Of a stretch of 64,000 nt of DNA, positions 43,506-52,703 are shown piece after piece. The stretch comes from Chloroflexales bacterium ZM16-3 (lineage in GTDB: Bacteria; Chloroflexota; Chloroflexia; Chloroflexales; Chloroflexaceae): contig RYFE02000008.1 in NCBI GenBank assembly GCA_004138175.2, positions 1 to 64,000 of the forward strand. The letters run 5' to 3'. The stretch's first letter is position 1. Each line of letters begins with the position of its first letter. The position numbers were made by a program, and so were the translations under genes. The notes beneath the pieces were generated by a model. It made no database searches, had not been told where the DNA came from, and saw only the letters and a program-made list of their open reading frames with translations.

Positions 43506-46500
43506 TCACGTCGTCCACTCGCTCAGCCGGAAGCCCGCCTCGCGCAGCATGCGGAAGACGTTGGCCGTGTAGGCGGCGATGAACTCGCTGGGCTGGCGGG
43601 CCGTGGCCAGCATATCCATGGCCGACATGGCCATCTGGCGGCGGATCTTCGGGTAGTAGGTGCAGGAGTGGACAACCTGGTTGAACATGCCCAGCCAGTA
43701 GATGAAGCGGCGCACCAGCTCGGTGTCGGCGGCGGCGGCCACCCGGCGCTGGAGATCCTCGCTCAGGCCGACCTGGTTCATAAACACGTCCACATCGTCC
43801 AGGTGCAGGGTGCGGATGGTCGCCAGCGTGGTGACGAGGCTCTCCGGGTAGGCGTTCGGCTCAAGGCCGGCCAGCAGGTCGCCGAGCAGGCGGAAGGTCG
43901 GCTCGGGGTGGTAGAAGCCCACGGCGGCCAGCCCGGCCACACAGCGCGCGATCTGACGGTCGTCCCCGCGCAGCAGCCCGTCCTGGAGCAGCAGCTCGAT
44001 CGCCGGCATGGTCTGGCCGACCTTGCCGTAGGCCAGGCCGAGCGGCAGCAGCAGGATATCGAGCTGGCCGAGGATGCCGGGCGCCTCGCCATAGACAATA
44101 TCCGGGTGCTCGACGAACATACGCTCGGTGAGCTGCTCGATCAGGGGTGCCCATGCTGGCGGGGTGTGCGGCATCAGCACCGAGAAGCTGAGCAGCACCC
44201 AGAGCCTGCCGGGGCCGGGCAGGCGCTCGAAGAGGCCGCGCACCAGCGGCTCAGCAGCGGCGAAGTTCCCGGCGGAGTGGATGGCCAGCTGGGCCGAGCC
44301 AACCAGGTTGAAGAAGATATTCCCCCCGCGCAGCAGCTCCTCCATAATGTCAATATGCTCAGCCAGGGGCGTCGCCGGGTCGAACAGGGGCGCGGCGCGC
44401 ACCAGCAGCGCCCGATCCTCAACCGGCAGGGCGAAGAACTGGTCCACCGGCATCACCTCGGCCAGCATAATCGTGTCGAGGATGGGCTGCGAGAAGGCGC
44501 TGGCCACCGCCTGGAAGATCAGATCCTCAATCGTCTTGCCAAACAGCCCGGTGTTGATAATATCCAGATGCAGGCGCTGCTTAGCCAGCTCGTAGTACAG
44601 ATCCACCGTGCGGTCGATCACATCCTGCCGGTCGCAGTGGTTGATATAGATCACCACCGAGAGCTCGAAGAAGAACTCCACGATATTGCGCAGGTCGCGC
44701 AGGGCGCCGGGGCCAACCTTACCCACCAGATCTTTAAGCAGCCCATAGGTAAAGTCGGGGTCGCCGCGCCAGATCAGATAGAGCGCGTCGCGGGCCACCC
44801 GGCGCAGGGCGGGGGAGCCCTTAGCGGCGGCCCAGAGGAAGATCTCGCGGGCGCGCGGGCCGATATAGTAGGCCGCCTTCAGGCCGGTGCGCCTGGCCTC
44901 GTCCGAGTCGCGCTGGCAGAGCTGCTTGATCAGCTCGTTGGCGGCAGCCGGCTCGTCGGCGTGCAGCTCCACCAGGCTCTCCACCACCAGCTCGCGCTGC
45001 TCCACATCGGGCGACTGGGCCAGCTCGGCGAAGCCATCGGGCTGGCGGTAGATCAACATGGCGGTGCGGGCCACATCCCAGGCCAGCGGGAAGCTGCGCA
45101 CGCGGGACAGCAGGCCGCCGATCACCGCGCCGATCCCGTCGCGGGCCACGCCCTCGCGCAGGATGTGGCGGGCCAGCACATAGGCACCCACCTCGGCATA
45201 GGTGAAGCCAACCATCTCGCCGGAGAGCAGATCGCCGCTCAGCTCAGTCAGCACACCGCCGTCGAGCAGGCGCGTGTAGGCCGAGTCAGGGTCATCGCTG
45301 AGCAGGTCGTCGCGCAGCTGGTCGTTGCGGGCCAGGTCGCGGATGGGCGCGGCGGCCTGGCCGAGGCGCAGCATCTCGCCGGCCAGCTCCTCAATAAAGA
45401 GCTGCTCGCGGCGCTGGCGCACCCGCTCATCGAAGAAGCGCCGGAAGATCCCCAGGCTCAGCCCGCGCGAGGCCACCACCACCGGGCCGTCGCGGTAGGA
45501 CTCGGCGAGCATGCGCAGGAGCAGCGGCTTGCGCAGGCGCTCGCGCAGGTGCAGGGGCAGCCCCTCCAGCGGCGTCTGGAGCTGGAAGAAGCGCCGGTAG
45601 CGCTCATAGGCGGCGGCCAGCTCGGCGGGGGCGAAGGGGTCAATCCGCAGGGTCGGCTCGCCATCGGCGGCGTAGTGATAGGCGCCCCAGAAGAGCCGGG
45701 TGGCCCCGGCGCGGTCGAGCTGGCTCCAGGTGGCGCTGTTGCAGCTGACCACGACCCGCAGATGTGGGCTGGCCACCCGGCCCACCAGGCCATCGATCTG
45801 CTTCAGCAGCGCCTCGGGACCAGCCTGGGCGCCGCTACGGTACTCATTGATCGCGTCGAAAATGATCACCAGATGCCTGCGGGCGGCGGCTGCCAGCTGC
45901 GCGATCTGGCTCAGGTCGCCCAGCAGCAGCTCAGGCAGCTCGCGGCCCAGGTCGCGGGCGATCTCCTTATCGATCTCGGGGCCGAGCGAGCCGCCGCAGC
46001 GATAGAGCAGCACAGCATCGCCGGAATCGCGCAGCTCGCTTGCCCAGCGGGCCAGCAGCGAGGTCTTGCCCACACCCGAGTCACCGATCAGCAGCAGGGC
46101 GCCGCTCGGGCCATCCATAAAGGCGGCCAGCTCATCCTCAGCGGCACGCGGGACATACGCCTCAGGGATGTAGGTGCCGAGGCGGCGCGAGCTACCCTGA
46201 AGCTCACGCAGGACGAAATCGCACTGCTGGCCAGCGGCATCGCGCACCTGCTCCCAGCCGATGCTGAGCGGGCGGTCAGGGGAAGGCGCGGGCAAGGCAG
46301 ACGTCAGCGCGGCGCGGCGCGGCGCGAGCGCAGGGTCGCCCACAAAGGTGCGTGAGATCAGGGCGCCCGCGTCGCGCAGAGCCTGGCGCATGGCGGATGC
46401 CGAGGGCGGGCGGGCCTCGCGGCCAATCGCCAGGGCGCGGTCGAACACATCGCCGAGCTCCGGCGAAACCTCAGGGCTCAGCTCGCTCAGCGGGCGCAGC

Positions 46501-47168
46501 GGGTCGGGCCGACCAGACAGCAAGGCATCGGCGCGCACCGGCGCGTTGGCCGGCGCGCGGTCGGTGAGCATATGGTAGAGCGTGGCCGCCAGGGCGTAGA
46601 GATCAGAGCGCGGCTCAGTGCCGCTGGCGTCGATCTGCTCAAGCGGCGCGTACTGCAGCGTGTAGCCGAAGAAGCTGGTGTCCTGATCGGCGCCACGGGC
46701 CAGGCCAAAGTCCAGCAGCACCACCTGGCCATCGGGGGTAAGCTTCAGGTTCTGCGGCTTAATATCGCGGTGAACCACCGGCGGGGTGCGGGTGTGCAGG
46801 TACTCCAGGGCGGCCAGGATCTGGTCGGCCCAGTCGAGCACATCAACCAGGGGGAAGGGGCCACCACGGCGGGCCTGGAGAGCAGCCAGGTCGGCACCGC
46901 TAAAAAACTCCATCACCAAGAAGCGCCCCGAGGCGTCGCTAAAATAGTCGATCACCTTCGGCAGCGCCGGGTGGCGCAGGGCGGCCAGAAGCTGGGCCTC
47001 GTGCTGAAAGGCATCGGCGTTCTCAGCCGAGCTGCCGATCATCTGCTTGAGGGCGACCGTGTTGCGCAGGCGCTGGTCGACCGCCTCATACACGGCACCC
47101 ATGCCGCCGCGCCCGATCAGGCGGACAATCTGATAGCGCTGGATCACGAGCGAGCCGGGCTCAAGCAT
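43506..47168 (-). CDS. Ser/Thr protein kinase fused to P-loop ATPase and helical-repeat region
   Basis: This 1220-aa protein starts with a Hanks-type kinase (about 12-265): GRGGMGAVYEA, VALKQM, HRDIKPQNLKL and LLDFGLARG are all intact. A NACHT/AAA-like ATPase follows with Walker A LIGDSGVGKTSLLARW near 362 and Walker B HLVIIFDAINEY. The C-terminal 600 residues are helical and HEAT-like. No transmembrane segment is obvious, unlike PknB-type kinases. The layout suggests a STAND-type sensor whose output is phosphorylation. The FHA-wHTH gene lies divergently upstream and may read the phosphorylation. Confidence 0.9.
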   Translation of the reverse strand: MLEPGSLVIQRYQIVRLIGRGGMGAVYEAVDQRLRNTVALKQMIGSSAENADAFQHEAQLLAALRHPALPKVIDYFSDASGRFLVMEFFSGADLAALQARRGGPFPLVDVLDWADQILAALEYLHTRTPPVVHRDIKPQNLKLTPDGQVVLLDFGLARGADQDTSFFGYTLQYAPLEQIDASGTEPRSDLYALAATLYHMLTDRAPANAPVRADALLSGRPDPLRPLSELSPEVSPELGDVFDRALAIGREARPPSASAMRQALRDAGALISRTFVGDPALAPRRAALTSALPAPSPDRPLSIGWEQVRDAAGQQCDFVLRELQGSSRRLGTYIPEAYVPRAAEDELAAFMDGPSGALLLIGDSGVGKTSLLARWASELRDSGDAVLLYRCGGSLGPEIDKEIARDLGRELPELLLGDLSQIAQLAAAARRHLVIIFDAINEYRSGAQAGPEALLKQIDGLVGRVASPHLRVVVSCNSATWSQLDRAGATRLFWGAYHYAADGEPTLRIDPFAPAELAAAYERYRRFFQLQTPLEGLPLHLRERLRKPLLLRMLAESYRDGPVVVASRGLSLGIFRRFFDERVRQRREQLFIEELAGEMLRLGQAAAPIRDLARNDQLRDDLLSDDPDSAYTRLLDGGVLTELSGDLLSGEMVGFTYAEVGAYVLARHILREGVARDGIGAVIGGLLSRVRSFPLAWDVARTAMLIYRQPDGFAELAQSPDVEQRELVVESLVELHADEPAAANELIKQLCQRDSDEARRTGLKAAYYIGPRAREIFLWAAAKGSPALRRVARDALYLIWRGDPDFTYGLLKDLVGKVGPGALRDLRNIVEFFFELSVVIYINHCDRQDVIDRTVDLYYELAKQRLHLDIINTGLFGKTIEDLIFQAVASAFSQPILDTIMLAEVMPVDQFFALPVEDRALLVRAAPLFDPATPLAEHIDIMEELLRGGNIFFNLVGSAQLAIHSAGNFAAAEPLVRGLFERLPGPGRLWVLLSFSVLMPHTPPAWAPLIEQLTERMFVEHPDIVYGEAPGILGQLDILLLPLGLAYGKVGQTMPAIELLLQDGLLRGDDRQIARCVAGLAAVGFYHPEPTFRLLGDLLAGLEPNAYPESLVTTLATIRTLHLDDVDVFMNQVGLSEDLQRRVAAAADTELVRRFIYWLGMFNQVVHSCTYYPKIRRQMAMSAMDMLATARQPSEFIAAYTANVFRMLREAGFRLSEWTT

Positions 47169-47526
47169 AGATGGGATCCTCGCCGTTCGTCACCGCCGTG
47201 CCACGAGCTATTGTAGCACGGGAACAAGGGACAGGGGGCAGGGGACGGGGGACGGGGTAGGGCTGTTGCAACGTCCTGGGGCTTCGCCCCAGACCCGGTT
47301 TTTTGTTGGGTTTGGGCGGCTTCGCCGCCCAAACCCAACAAAAAAATACTGCGGGGGCGGCGAAGCCGCCCCCGCACCCCCACCGGGAGGTGACGTTGCA
47401 ACAGCCCTGGGGGACAGGGGACAAGGTTTCAGTCTGTACGACCCTATGTTACACTGAAGGACAAACAGGCAGAAGATGGCCACACCTGTACCCTGTACCC
47501 TCTACCCTGACCGTGGAGCGCAGCCT
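47169..47526. other. Divergent intergenic region holding an intact repeat element
   Basis: It separates the kinase-ATPase and FHA genes. Apart from the 148-bp element, it has a GGGACAGG-rich simple-sequence tract (47222-47258 and 47408-47425). No gene is seen. Confidence 0.5.
47260..47407. mobile_element. Intact 148-bp MITE-like element with GGGCTGTTGCAACGTC ends
   Basis: Perfect 16-bp terminal inverted repeats (GGGCTGTTGCAACGTC) flank three hairpins: TGGGGCTTCGCCCCA, a long TTGGGTTTGGGCGGC stem bounded by T and A runs, and GGGGGCGGCGAAGCCGCCCC. It is the best-preserved of seven copies. No target duplication is obvious. Confidence 0.85.
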
Positions 47527-48171
47527 ATGACAGATGTCGAGATCCCGTTTGCCCGGCTGATCAGCCTAAGCGACGACATCGCGCCGATGGAGTTTCTGCT
47601 TAGCGGGCGCGAGCACAGCCTGGGCAGATCGCCCCTGTGCGACATCGTCATCCCGCGTAACAACATCTCGCGCATCCACGCCCGCGTCACCCGCGAGGGG
47701 CCGCGCTACCTGCTGCACGATGCGGGCAGCGCCAACGGCACGTTTATCAACGGCCAGCCGCTGGGCGCCCCGCACATGCTCAGTAACCGCGACGGGATCG
47801 GCCTGGGCAGTGCCGGTGAACTGCTGCGCTTCCTCGACCCCGACCCCACCGTCGTCACGGCCAGCCGCCTGCGTCTCGACGAGCGCACCCAGACCTTCTT
47901 GCTCGGGAGCCTGCCGCTCAGCCTGCCGCCCAACCAGTTCCGCCTGCTCACCCACCTCTACCGCCACATGGGCAATCTCTGCACCCGCGAGGAGTGCGCC
48001 GAGGCCGTCTGGGGCCGCGACTACGACCCCGGCATGGATGCGGAGTCGCTAGACAAGGCGATCAGCGGGCTGCGCAGCGCCCTGCGGCGCGCAGACGACG
48101 ACGCGGCGGGCCTGCTCCAGACCCGCCGTGGCATGGGCTATGTACTGCTGCCGACGTTGACCACAGAGTAG
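47527..48171 (+). CDS. FHA domain plus winged-helix regulator
   Basis: The 214-aa protein has an FHA domain (about 15-115) with LGRSPLCDIVIPRNNISRIH and ANGTFING, the phosphothreonine-binding loops. A trans_reg_C winged helix (about 125-210; LTHLYRHMGNLCTREECAEA, VWGRDYDPG, RRGMGYVLL) follows. It likely binds DNA in response to phosphorylated partners. The divergent Ser/Thr kinase gene makes a kinase-FHA circuit plausible. ATG 47527 is chosen at the MTDVEIPFARL start. Confidence 0.88.
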   Translation: MTDVEIPFARLISLSDDIAPMEFLLSGREHSLGRSPLCDIVIPRNNISRIHARVTREGPRYLLHDAGSANGTFINGQPLGAPHMLSNRDGIGLGSAGELLRFLDPDPTVVTASRLRLDERTQTFLLGSLPLSLPPNQFRLLTHLYRHMGNLCTREECAEAVWGRDYDPGMDAESLDKAISGLRSALRRADDDAAGLLQTRRGMGYVLLPTLTTE

Positions 48172-48191
48172 GGGCGGCTCGTGAGCCGCCC

Positions 48192-51008
48192 TTACGTGGC
48201 GCTACATGCCAGGGCCACCACCGTCAGGTCATCGATCACCGAGCCGACCAGGGCTGGCAGGGCAAGGATGCGCTCGACCATCGCCGGGGCCTCCACATCA
48301 TCGCTGAGCAGCTCGGCCAGGATCAGGTGGTCATCGGCGAGGGCCGGCCATGTGTCGAGCAGGCCATCGCTAAAGAGGATGAGCGCGTCGCCGGGGTTAA
48401 GCTGCACCTCGCCCTGGGCATAGGGCTCGCGGGAAGGCACGCCGAGCGGCACCCCGCGCGGGCTGAGCGTCTCAACGCTGCCGCCGGCCCGCCGTACAAA
48501 GACAAGCCCGTGGCCCGCATCAATGAACGAGAGCCGCCGCGATACAAGGTCAAGCTGGGCGTGGAACATCGTCACGAAGGCCCGCGCGTGGTTCAGGTCA
48601 GAGTCGAGGGCGGTGAGGGCGTAGCGCAGATTCACCAGCGGCGGCGTCTGCCGACCGACCGAGCGCATCACTGCGCGCACCGTCGTCATCAGCAGGGCGG
48701 CGGGCATCCCCTTCCCCATCACATCGCCAAAGGTCAGATTGAGCAGGCCGGGGCCAGGGCTGTGCCAGTCGTAGAAATCGCCGCCGACCTGGCGAGCCGG
48801 GATGCAGCGGGCGGCCAGGGTGAAGCCGGGCAGGCGCGGCATCTGGCGGGGCAGCAGGTCGCTCTGGACGCGGGCGGCACGGGCCAGCTCAACCTCAAGC
48901 TGCTGGCGCTGCTCCTCAAGCTCGTGCTGGAGGGCGCTGTTTTGACGGCGCAGGCGCAGGCGCTCCAGATTGCGCTCCAGCACCGTCTGAAGCTCTTCAG
49001 CCATGATCGGCTTGCGCAAGTAGTCGTCGGCACCCCGGCGCATCGCGTTCACCGCGATGCGCTCAGAGCCGTAGGCGGTGGTAAGAACGATGGCCGCGTC
49101 ACAGCCGCTGGCGCGCAGGTTGTCGAGCACCTCCAGGCCATCGACATCGGGCATCAGCACATCAAGCAGCACCAGATCCGGGTTCATCTGCGAAACCATA
49201 GACAGCGCCTCGTGCCCAAGCGAAGCGCTGTCCACCACATAGTTCGCCGAACTAAGCCAGTGCTTGAGCAGATCGCGCACATACGGGTCATCATCGACGA
49301 TCAGCACACGCGCCTGCGTCCCGAGGATCATGGCCGAGTCGATCACACTGGGCGGGGCATCCTGAGGGAGCGTATCATCGCGAAACAGATTGCGGGTGGC
49401 CAGCACGAGCTGGTTGCGCCCATGGTTCTTGGCCTGGTAGAGCGCAATATCGGCGCTCTCGCTCATAGCCGCAGCATCATCGAACGACTGGAGGCTCGCC
49501 ACACCGCCAGAGAGCGTGACGATGAACTCAGTGTCGCCGGCGCGGTGGTGTACCTGAGCGAAGCGCTCGCGGATCGAGTCGATCACATTGAGCGCGTCCT
49601 GCCCGTCGGTCTCGGGCATGAGCACCACAAACTCCTCGCCGCCGTAGCGCCCGATCAGGTCTGACATGCGCATGCGCTGCTGGAGCATACGCGCCAGGCT
49701 TTTGAGCACTCGGTCGCCAGCGGCGTGGCCATAGCGGTCATTCACCTGTTTAAAATGATCAAGGTCGAGCAGGGCCATCGAGAATGGACGCTTGTTCCGG
49801 TGGGCGCGCGAGATCTCGCGGGCCAGCAAGTCCTCGGTGACGCTATGATTGAACAGGCCGGTCAGGCTATCGCGCAGCATCTGGCTGCGCATCACCCGGG
49901 CGCGGCGGATGCGGCTCGTCACCGCAGCCACCAGATGATCCGGGTCAATCGGCTTTGTGAGAAAGTCGTCGCCGCCCTCGTGCAGCGCGGAGAGCTGCGT
50001 AAGCCGATCCGTCTCGGCAGAGAGGAAGACGATCGGGATGCTATGCAGCTCGGGCTGCTGCCGAAGCACAGCCGCCAGCTCACGGCCCTCGCATCCCGGC
50101 ATATACATGTCCATCAGGATCAGGTCGGGCTGGAGATCATGAAGCATCCCACTGACGACGGTGGGGTCGGTGATCACCGTGACCTGCATGCCAGCGACAC
50201 GCAGGAAGGTGGCGTAGGTGTCCGCCAGGATCTGCGAGTCATCCACGATCAGGACTCGGTAGGGATCTGAGCGCTGGCGCTCGGTGATCTGATCGAGCTG
50301 GTCGATCAGCGTGCCGATATCGACCGGTCGCACAAAGTAAGCCCCGCCCCCAGCGCGCACAGCGTGCAGGCGTGCATCAAAGTCGCTGCGCTGCGCGATC
50401 ACGATCAGCGGAACCGTCGTGGCCCGCATGTGGCGAAGCCGATCAATGGCGACGCGCGGCTCGGCATGCTCAAGGAAGGCCATATCGAGCACGAGGGCAT
50501 CGGGAGGGGAGTCCTGGACAGCGGGAAGCAGCTCATCGATATGCGTGAAGACATTCGTCTCGTAGCCAAAGTTGGCCACCTGAGCAGCCAGAGACTCGCC
50601 CTCGTCGGCATCGGTGAAGAGAAAGCTAACGCAGGTTATAGCCACAACGGTGGGGGGCGACGTGTCAGGGCCGACAGGCACCAGCTCAGGGCCGCCGGAC
50701 GAGATCTGCTGGAGGCCACGCACAAGATCGCGCACCTCAGCGATCAGCGAGGTGCCGCCCTCCCCCGCAGACAGCTGCCGCAGAGCCACCTCGATGGCGT
50801 GTGCGATGCTGCTCACCTGAGGAAATCCGAACGTACTCCCGGTGCCCGCCAGGTTGTGCGCCACCCGCTGGATATCCTCAAGGAGCGTCGGGGTTGCGGA
50901 ACCAGCCTCAACCTTCTCCCAGTCACCAGCCATCTGGGCTGACTTCTCGGCCAGCTGAATAACGTAGCTCTGGCGCAACTCTTCGAAGCGTGCGCTGAAA
51001 CTCTGCAT
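48192..51008 (-). CDS. Multi-domain signalling hub: Hpt-REC-REC-GGDEF-REC-PP2C
   Basis: The protein is 938 aa from ATG 51008 (a GTG at 51041 is possible). Domains in order: Hpt with VAHNLAGTGSTFGF; a divergent receiver (about 115-235); receiver 2 (RVLIVDDSQILADTY); a diguanylate cyclase with intact GGEEF near 456; receiver 3 (RVLIVDDDPYVRDLL, about 565-685); a coiled coil; and a SpoIIE-type PP2C phosphatase (GGDFYDWHSP, GDVMGKGMPAALLMT, LFSDGLLDTW). It may join phosphorelay, c-di-GMP synthesis and dephosphorylation of an anti-sigma antagonist or Ser/Thr kinase targets in one chain. No histidine kinase is adjacent. Confidence 0.88.
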   Translation of the reverse strand: MQSFSARFEELRQSYVIQLAEKSAQMAGDWEKVEAGSATPTLLEDIQRVAHNLAGTGSTFGFPQVSSIAHAIEVALRQLSAGEGGTSLIAEVRDLVRGLQQISSGGPELVPVGPDTSPPTVVAITCVSFLFTDADEGESLAAQVANFGYETNVFTHIDELLPAVQDSPPDALVLDMAFLEHAEPRVAIDRLRHMRATTVPLIVIAQRSDFDARLHAVRAGGGAYFVRPVDIGTLIDQLDQITERQRSDPYRVLIVDDSQILADTYATFLRVAGMQVTVITDPTVVSGMLHDLQPDLILMDMYMPGCEGRELAAVLRQQPELHSIPIVFLSAETDRLTQLSALHEGGDDFLTKPIDPDHLVAAVTSRIRRARVMRSQMLRDSLTGLFNHSVTEDLLAREISRAHRNKRPFSMALLDLDHFKQVNDRYGHAAGDRVLKSLARMLQQRMRMSDLIGRYGGEEFVVLMPETDGQDALNVIDSIRERFAQVHHRAGDTEFIVTLSGGVASLQSFDDAAAMSESADIALYQAKNHGRNQLVLATRNLFRDDTLPQDAPPSVIDSAMILGTQARVLIVDDDPYVRDLLKHWLSSANYVVDSASLGHEALSMVSQMNPDLVLLDVLMPDVDGLEVLDNLRASGCDAAIVLTTAYGSERIAVNAMRRGADDYLRKPIMAEELQTVLERNLERLRLRRQNSALQHELEEQRQQLEVELARAARVQSDLLPRQMPRLPGFTLAARCIPARQVGGDFYDWHSPGPGLLNLTFGDVMGKGMPAALLMTTVRAVMRSVGRQTPPLVNLRYALTALDSDLNHARAFVTMFHAQLDLVSRRLSFIDAGHGLVFVRRAGGSVETLSPRGVPLGVPSREPYAQGEVQLNPGDALILFSDGLLDTWPALADDHLILAELLSDDVEAPAMVERILALPALVGSVIDDLTVVALACSAT

Positions 51009-51142
51009 AGTTTTATTGGTAGTCAGCGACTTTTCATTCACCTATAGTGTATATCATGTGAGATAGTAATCCAGTGCCATTCATGGCCCCATATGTAACA
51101 GATTCGTCACTTCTGGGCATGCGCGCGTGATGCGGGGCCGCC

Positions 51143-52396
51143 CTACGGGTAGATCCCACGGGTCGTCACGGCGTCGGCCACGCGCTGGACGGCGAGTATA
51201 TAGGCGGCGGTGCGCATATGGACACAATTCTGCTGGGCCAGGCTCAGCACACTCTGGAAGGCGCGGGTCATCACCCGCTCCAGCTGTGCGTATACCTCAC
51301 GCTCCGTCCAGAAGAACTCCTGTAGGCCCTGCACCCACTCGAAGTAGCTAACCGTGATCCCGCCGGCACCAGCGAGCACATCGGGCAGGACAAAGCACCC
51401 CTGGTCGTAGAGGATGCGGTCGGCGGCGGGGGTGATCGGGGCGTTGGCAGCCTCGGCAATTAGGCGGGCCCGGATGCGAGGGGCGTTCTCCTCGCTGATC
51501 TGAATGCCGAGGGCCGCCGGTACGAGCACATCGCAGTCGATCTCCAGCAGCTCGGCGTTGCTGATCTGATCGGCCTCGGCGAAGCCCACGACGCTGCCAG
51601 AGAGACGCTTGTGCGTAAGCAGGGCATCAACATTCAAGCCACCGGGGTTGTATACGCCGCCACGGCTATCGCTCACCGCCACCACCGTCGCCCCAAGCTC
51701 CGCGAGCATCCGCGCAGTGTTGGCACCGGCATTGCCGAAGCCCTGCACGGCCACCCTGGCCCGGCCCAGATCCATGCTCAGGTGGCGGGCCGCCTCTGAG
51801 AGCACATACACCACGCCGCGTGCCGTGGCATCGCTCCGGCCCTCGGAGCCGCCGATATTCAGCGGCTTGCCCGTCACCACCGCCGGCACCGTGTAGCCCT
51901 TATGCATCGACACTGTATCCATGATCCAGGCCATAATCTGCGGGTTCGTGTTCACATCGGGCGCGGGGATGTCCTTCTCGGGGCCAATCACCAGGCTGAT
52001 CTCGCTGGCGTAGCGGCGGGTAAGCCGCTCAAGCTCGCTCTCCGAGAGCGTCTTCGGGTCTACCACAACGCCGCCCTTGGCCCCGCCGTAGGGCAGGCCG
52101 CTCACCCCACACTTCCAGGTCATCAGCATCGCCAGGGCGCGCACCTCGTCCAGACTCACGCTCGGGTGGTAGCGGATGCCGCCCTTGGTCGGCCCGCGCG
52201 AGAGGTTGTGCTGGATGCGGTAGCCCGCATAGACACGGGTGCTGCCGTCGTCCATCTTCACCGGGAAGTTCACGCACAGCTCGCGCTGTGGGACGCGCAG
52301 GTGGCTGCGCAATGACTCGGGGAGATGAAGCAGATCTGCGGCGATATCGAACTGCTCCTGAGCAATCACAAAGGGGTTCAGCGCCTCGGTAATCAT
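51143..52396 (-). CDS. Glutamate dehydrogenase (Glu/Leu/Phe/Val family)
   Basis: At 417 aa this is the hexameric GDH size. Conserved segments include GYRIQHNLSRGPTKGGIRYH, the catalytic-lysine MTWKCGVSGLPYGGAKGGV, DIPAPDVNT and the Rossmann VAVQGFGNAGANTARML. It interconverts glutamate and 2-oxoglutarate; with gltB in the same window both routes of ammonium handling are present. ATG 52396 is chosen because GAGGAGG lies 8-9 nt upstream; ATG 52429 is less likely. Confidence 0.95.
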   Translation of the reverse strand: MITEALNPFVIAQEQFDIAADLLHLPESLRSHLRVPQRELCVNFPVKMDDGSTRVYAGYRIQHNLSRGPTKGGIRYHPSVSLDEVRALAMLMTWKCGVSGLPYGGAKGGVVVDPKTLSESELERLTRRYASEISLVIGPEKDIPAPDVNTNPQIMAWIMDTVSMHKGYTVPAVVTGKPLNIGGSEGRSDATARGVVYVLSEAARHLSMDLGRARVAVQGFGNAGANTARMLAELGATVVAVSDSRGGVYNPGGLNVDALLTHKRLSGSVVGFAEADQISNAELLEIDCDVLVPAALGIQISEENAPRIRARLIAEAANAPITPAADRILYDQGCFVLPDVLAGAGGITVSYFEWVQGLQEFFWTEREVYAQLERVMTRAFQSVLSLAQQNCVHMRTAAYILAVQRVADAVTTRGIYP

Positions 52397-52703
52397 GCGA
52401 ACGGGCCTCCTCGTCACTGAGTTGGTCATCGTCTGATCGTCGTGACAGCATTGGCACAACGGCGCTATTGTACCACTCCACACAAGGAATGGGATGATAA
52501 TTCATATCGTGAGCGAGCACGATCTGTGATACTTCAGCGTCGCCCTATGCCCAATGCGCAGCCATGCTGATCGCCGCGTTTATTAGGAACAAGGCAATAC
52601 CGCAGAAGGAACGCTGTTGCCTTCTCCCGACTCCCGACTCCTGACTCCCGACTCCCGACAGCCTATTTCCAGGCGTAGCACGCGGTGTTATAGTGAGCAC
52701 ACC
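52397..52703. other. Divergent intergenic region with chimeric repeat
   Basis: It holds a half element GCAATACCGCAGAAGG (52592-52619) joined directly to CGACTCC units (52620-52662), that is, two repeat families fused. No gene is seen. Confidence 0.55.

Noticed and set aside
43491-46355. 954-codon plus-strand frame opposite the kinase-ATPase
   Set aside because: Shadow of the minus-strand gene; composition typical of reverse-complement frames.
48192-49664. Long plus-strand frame opposite the GGDEF-PP2C part of the hub protein
   Set aside because: Shadow frame; no motif, and it begins inside the FHA gene in another frame.
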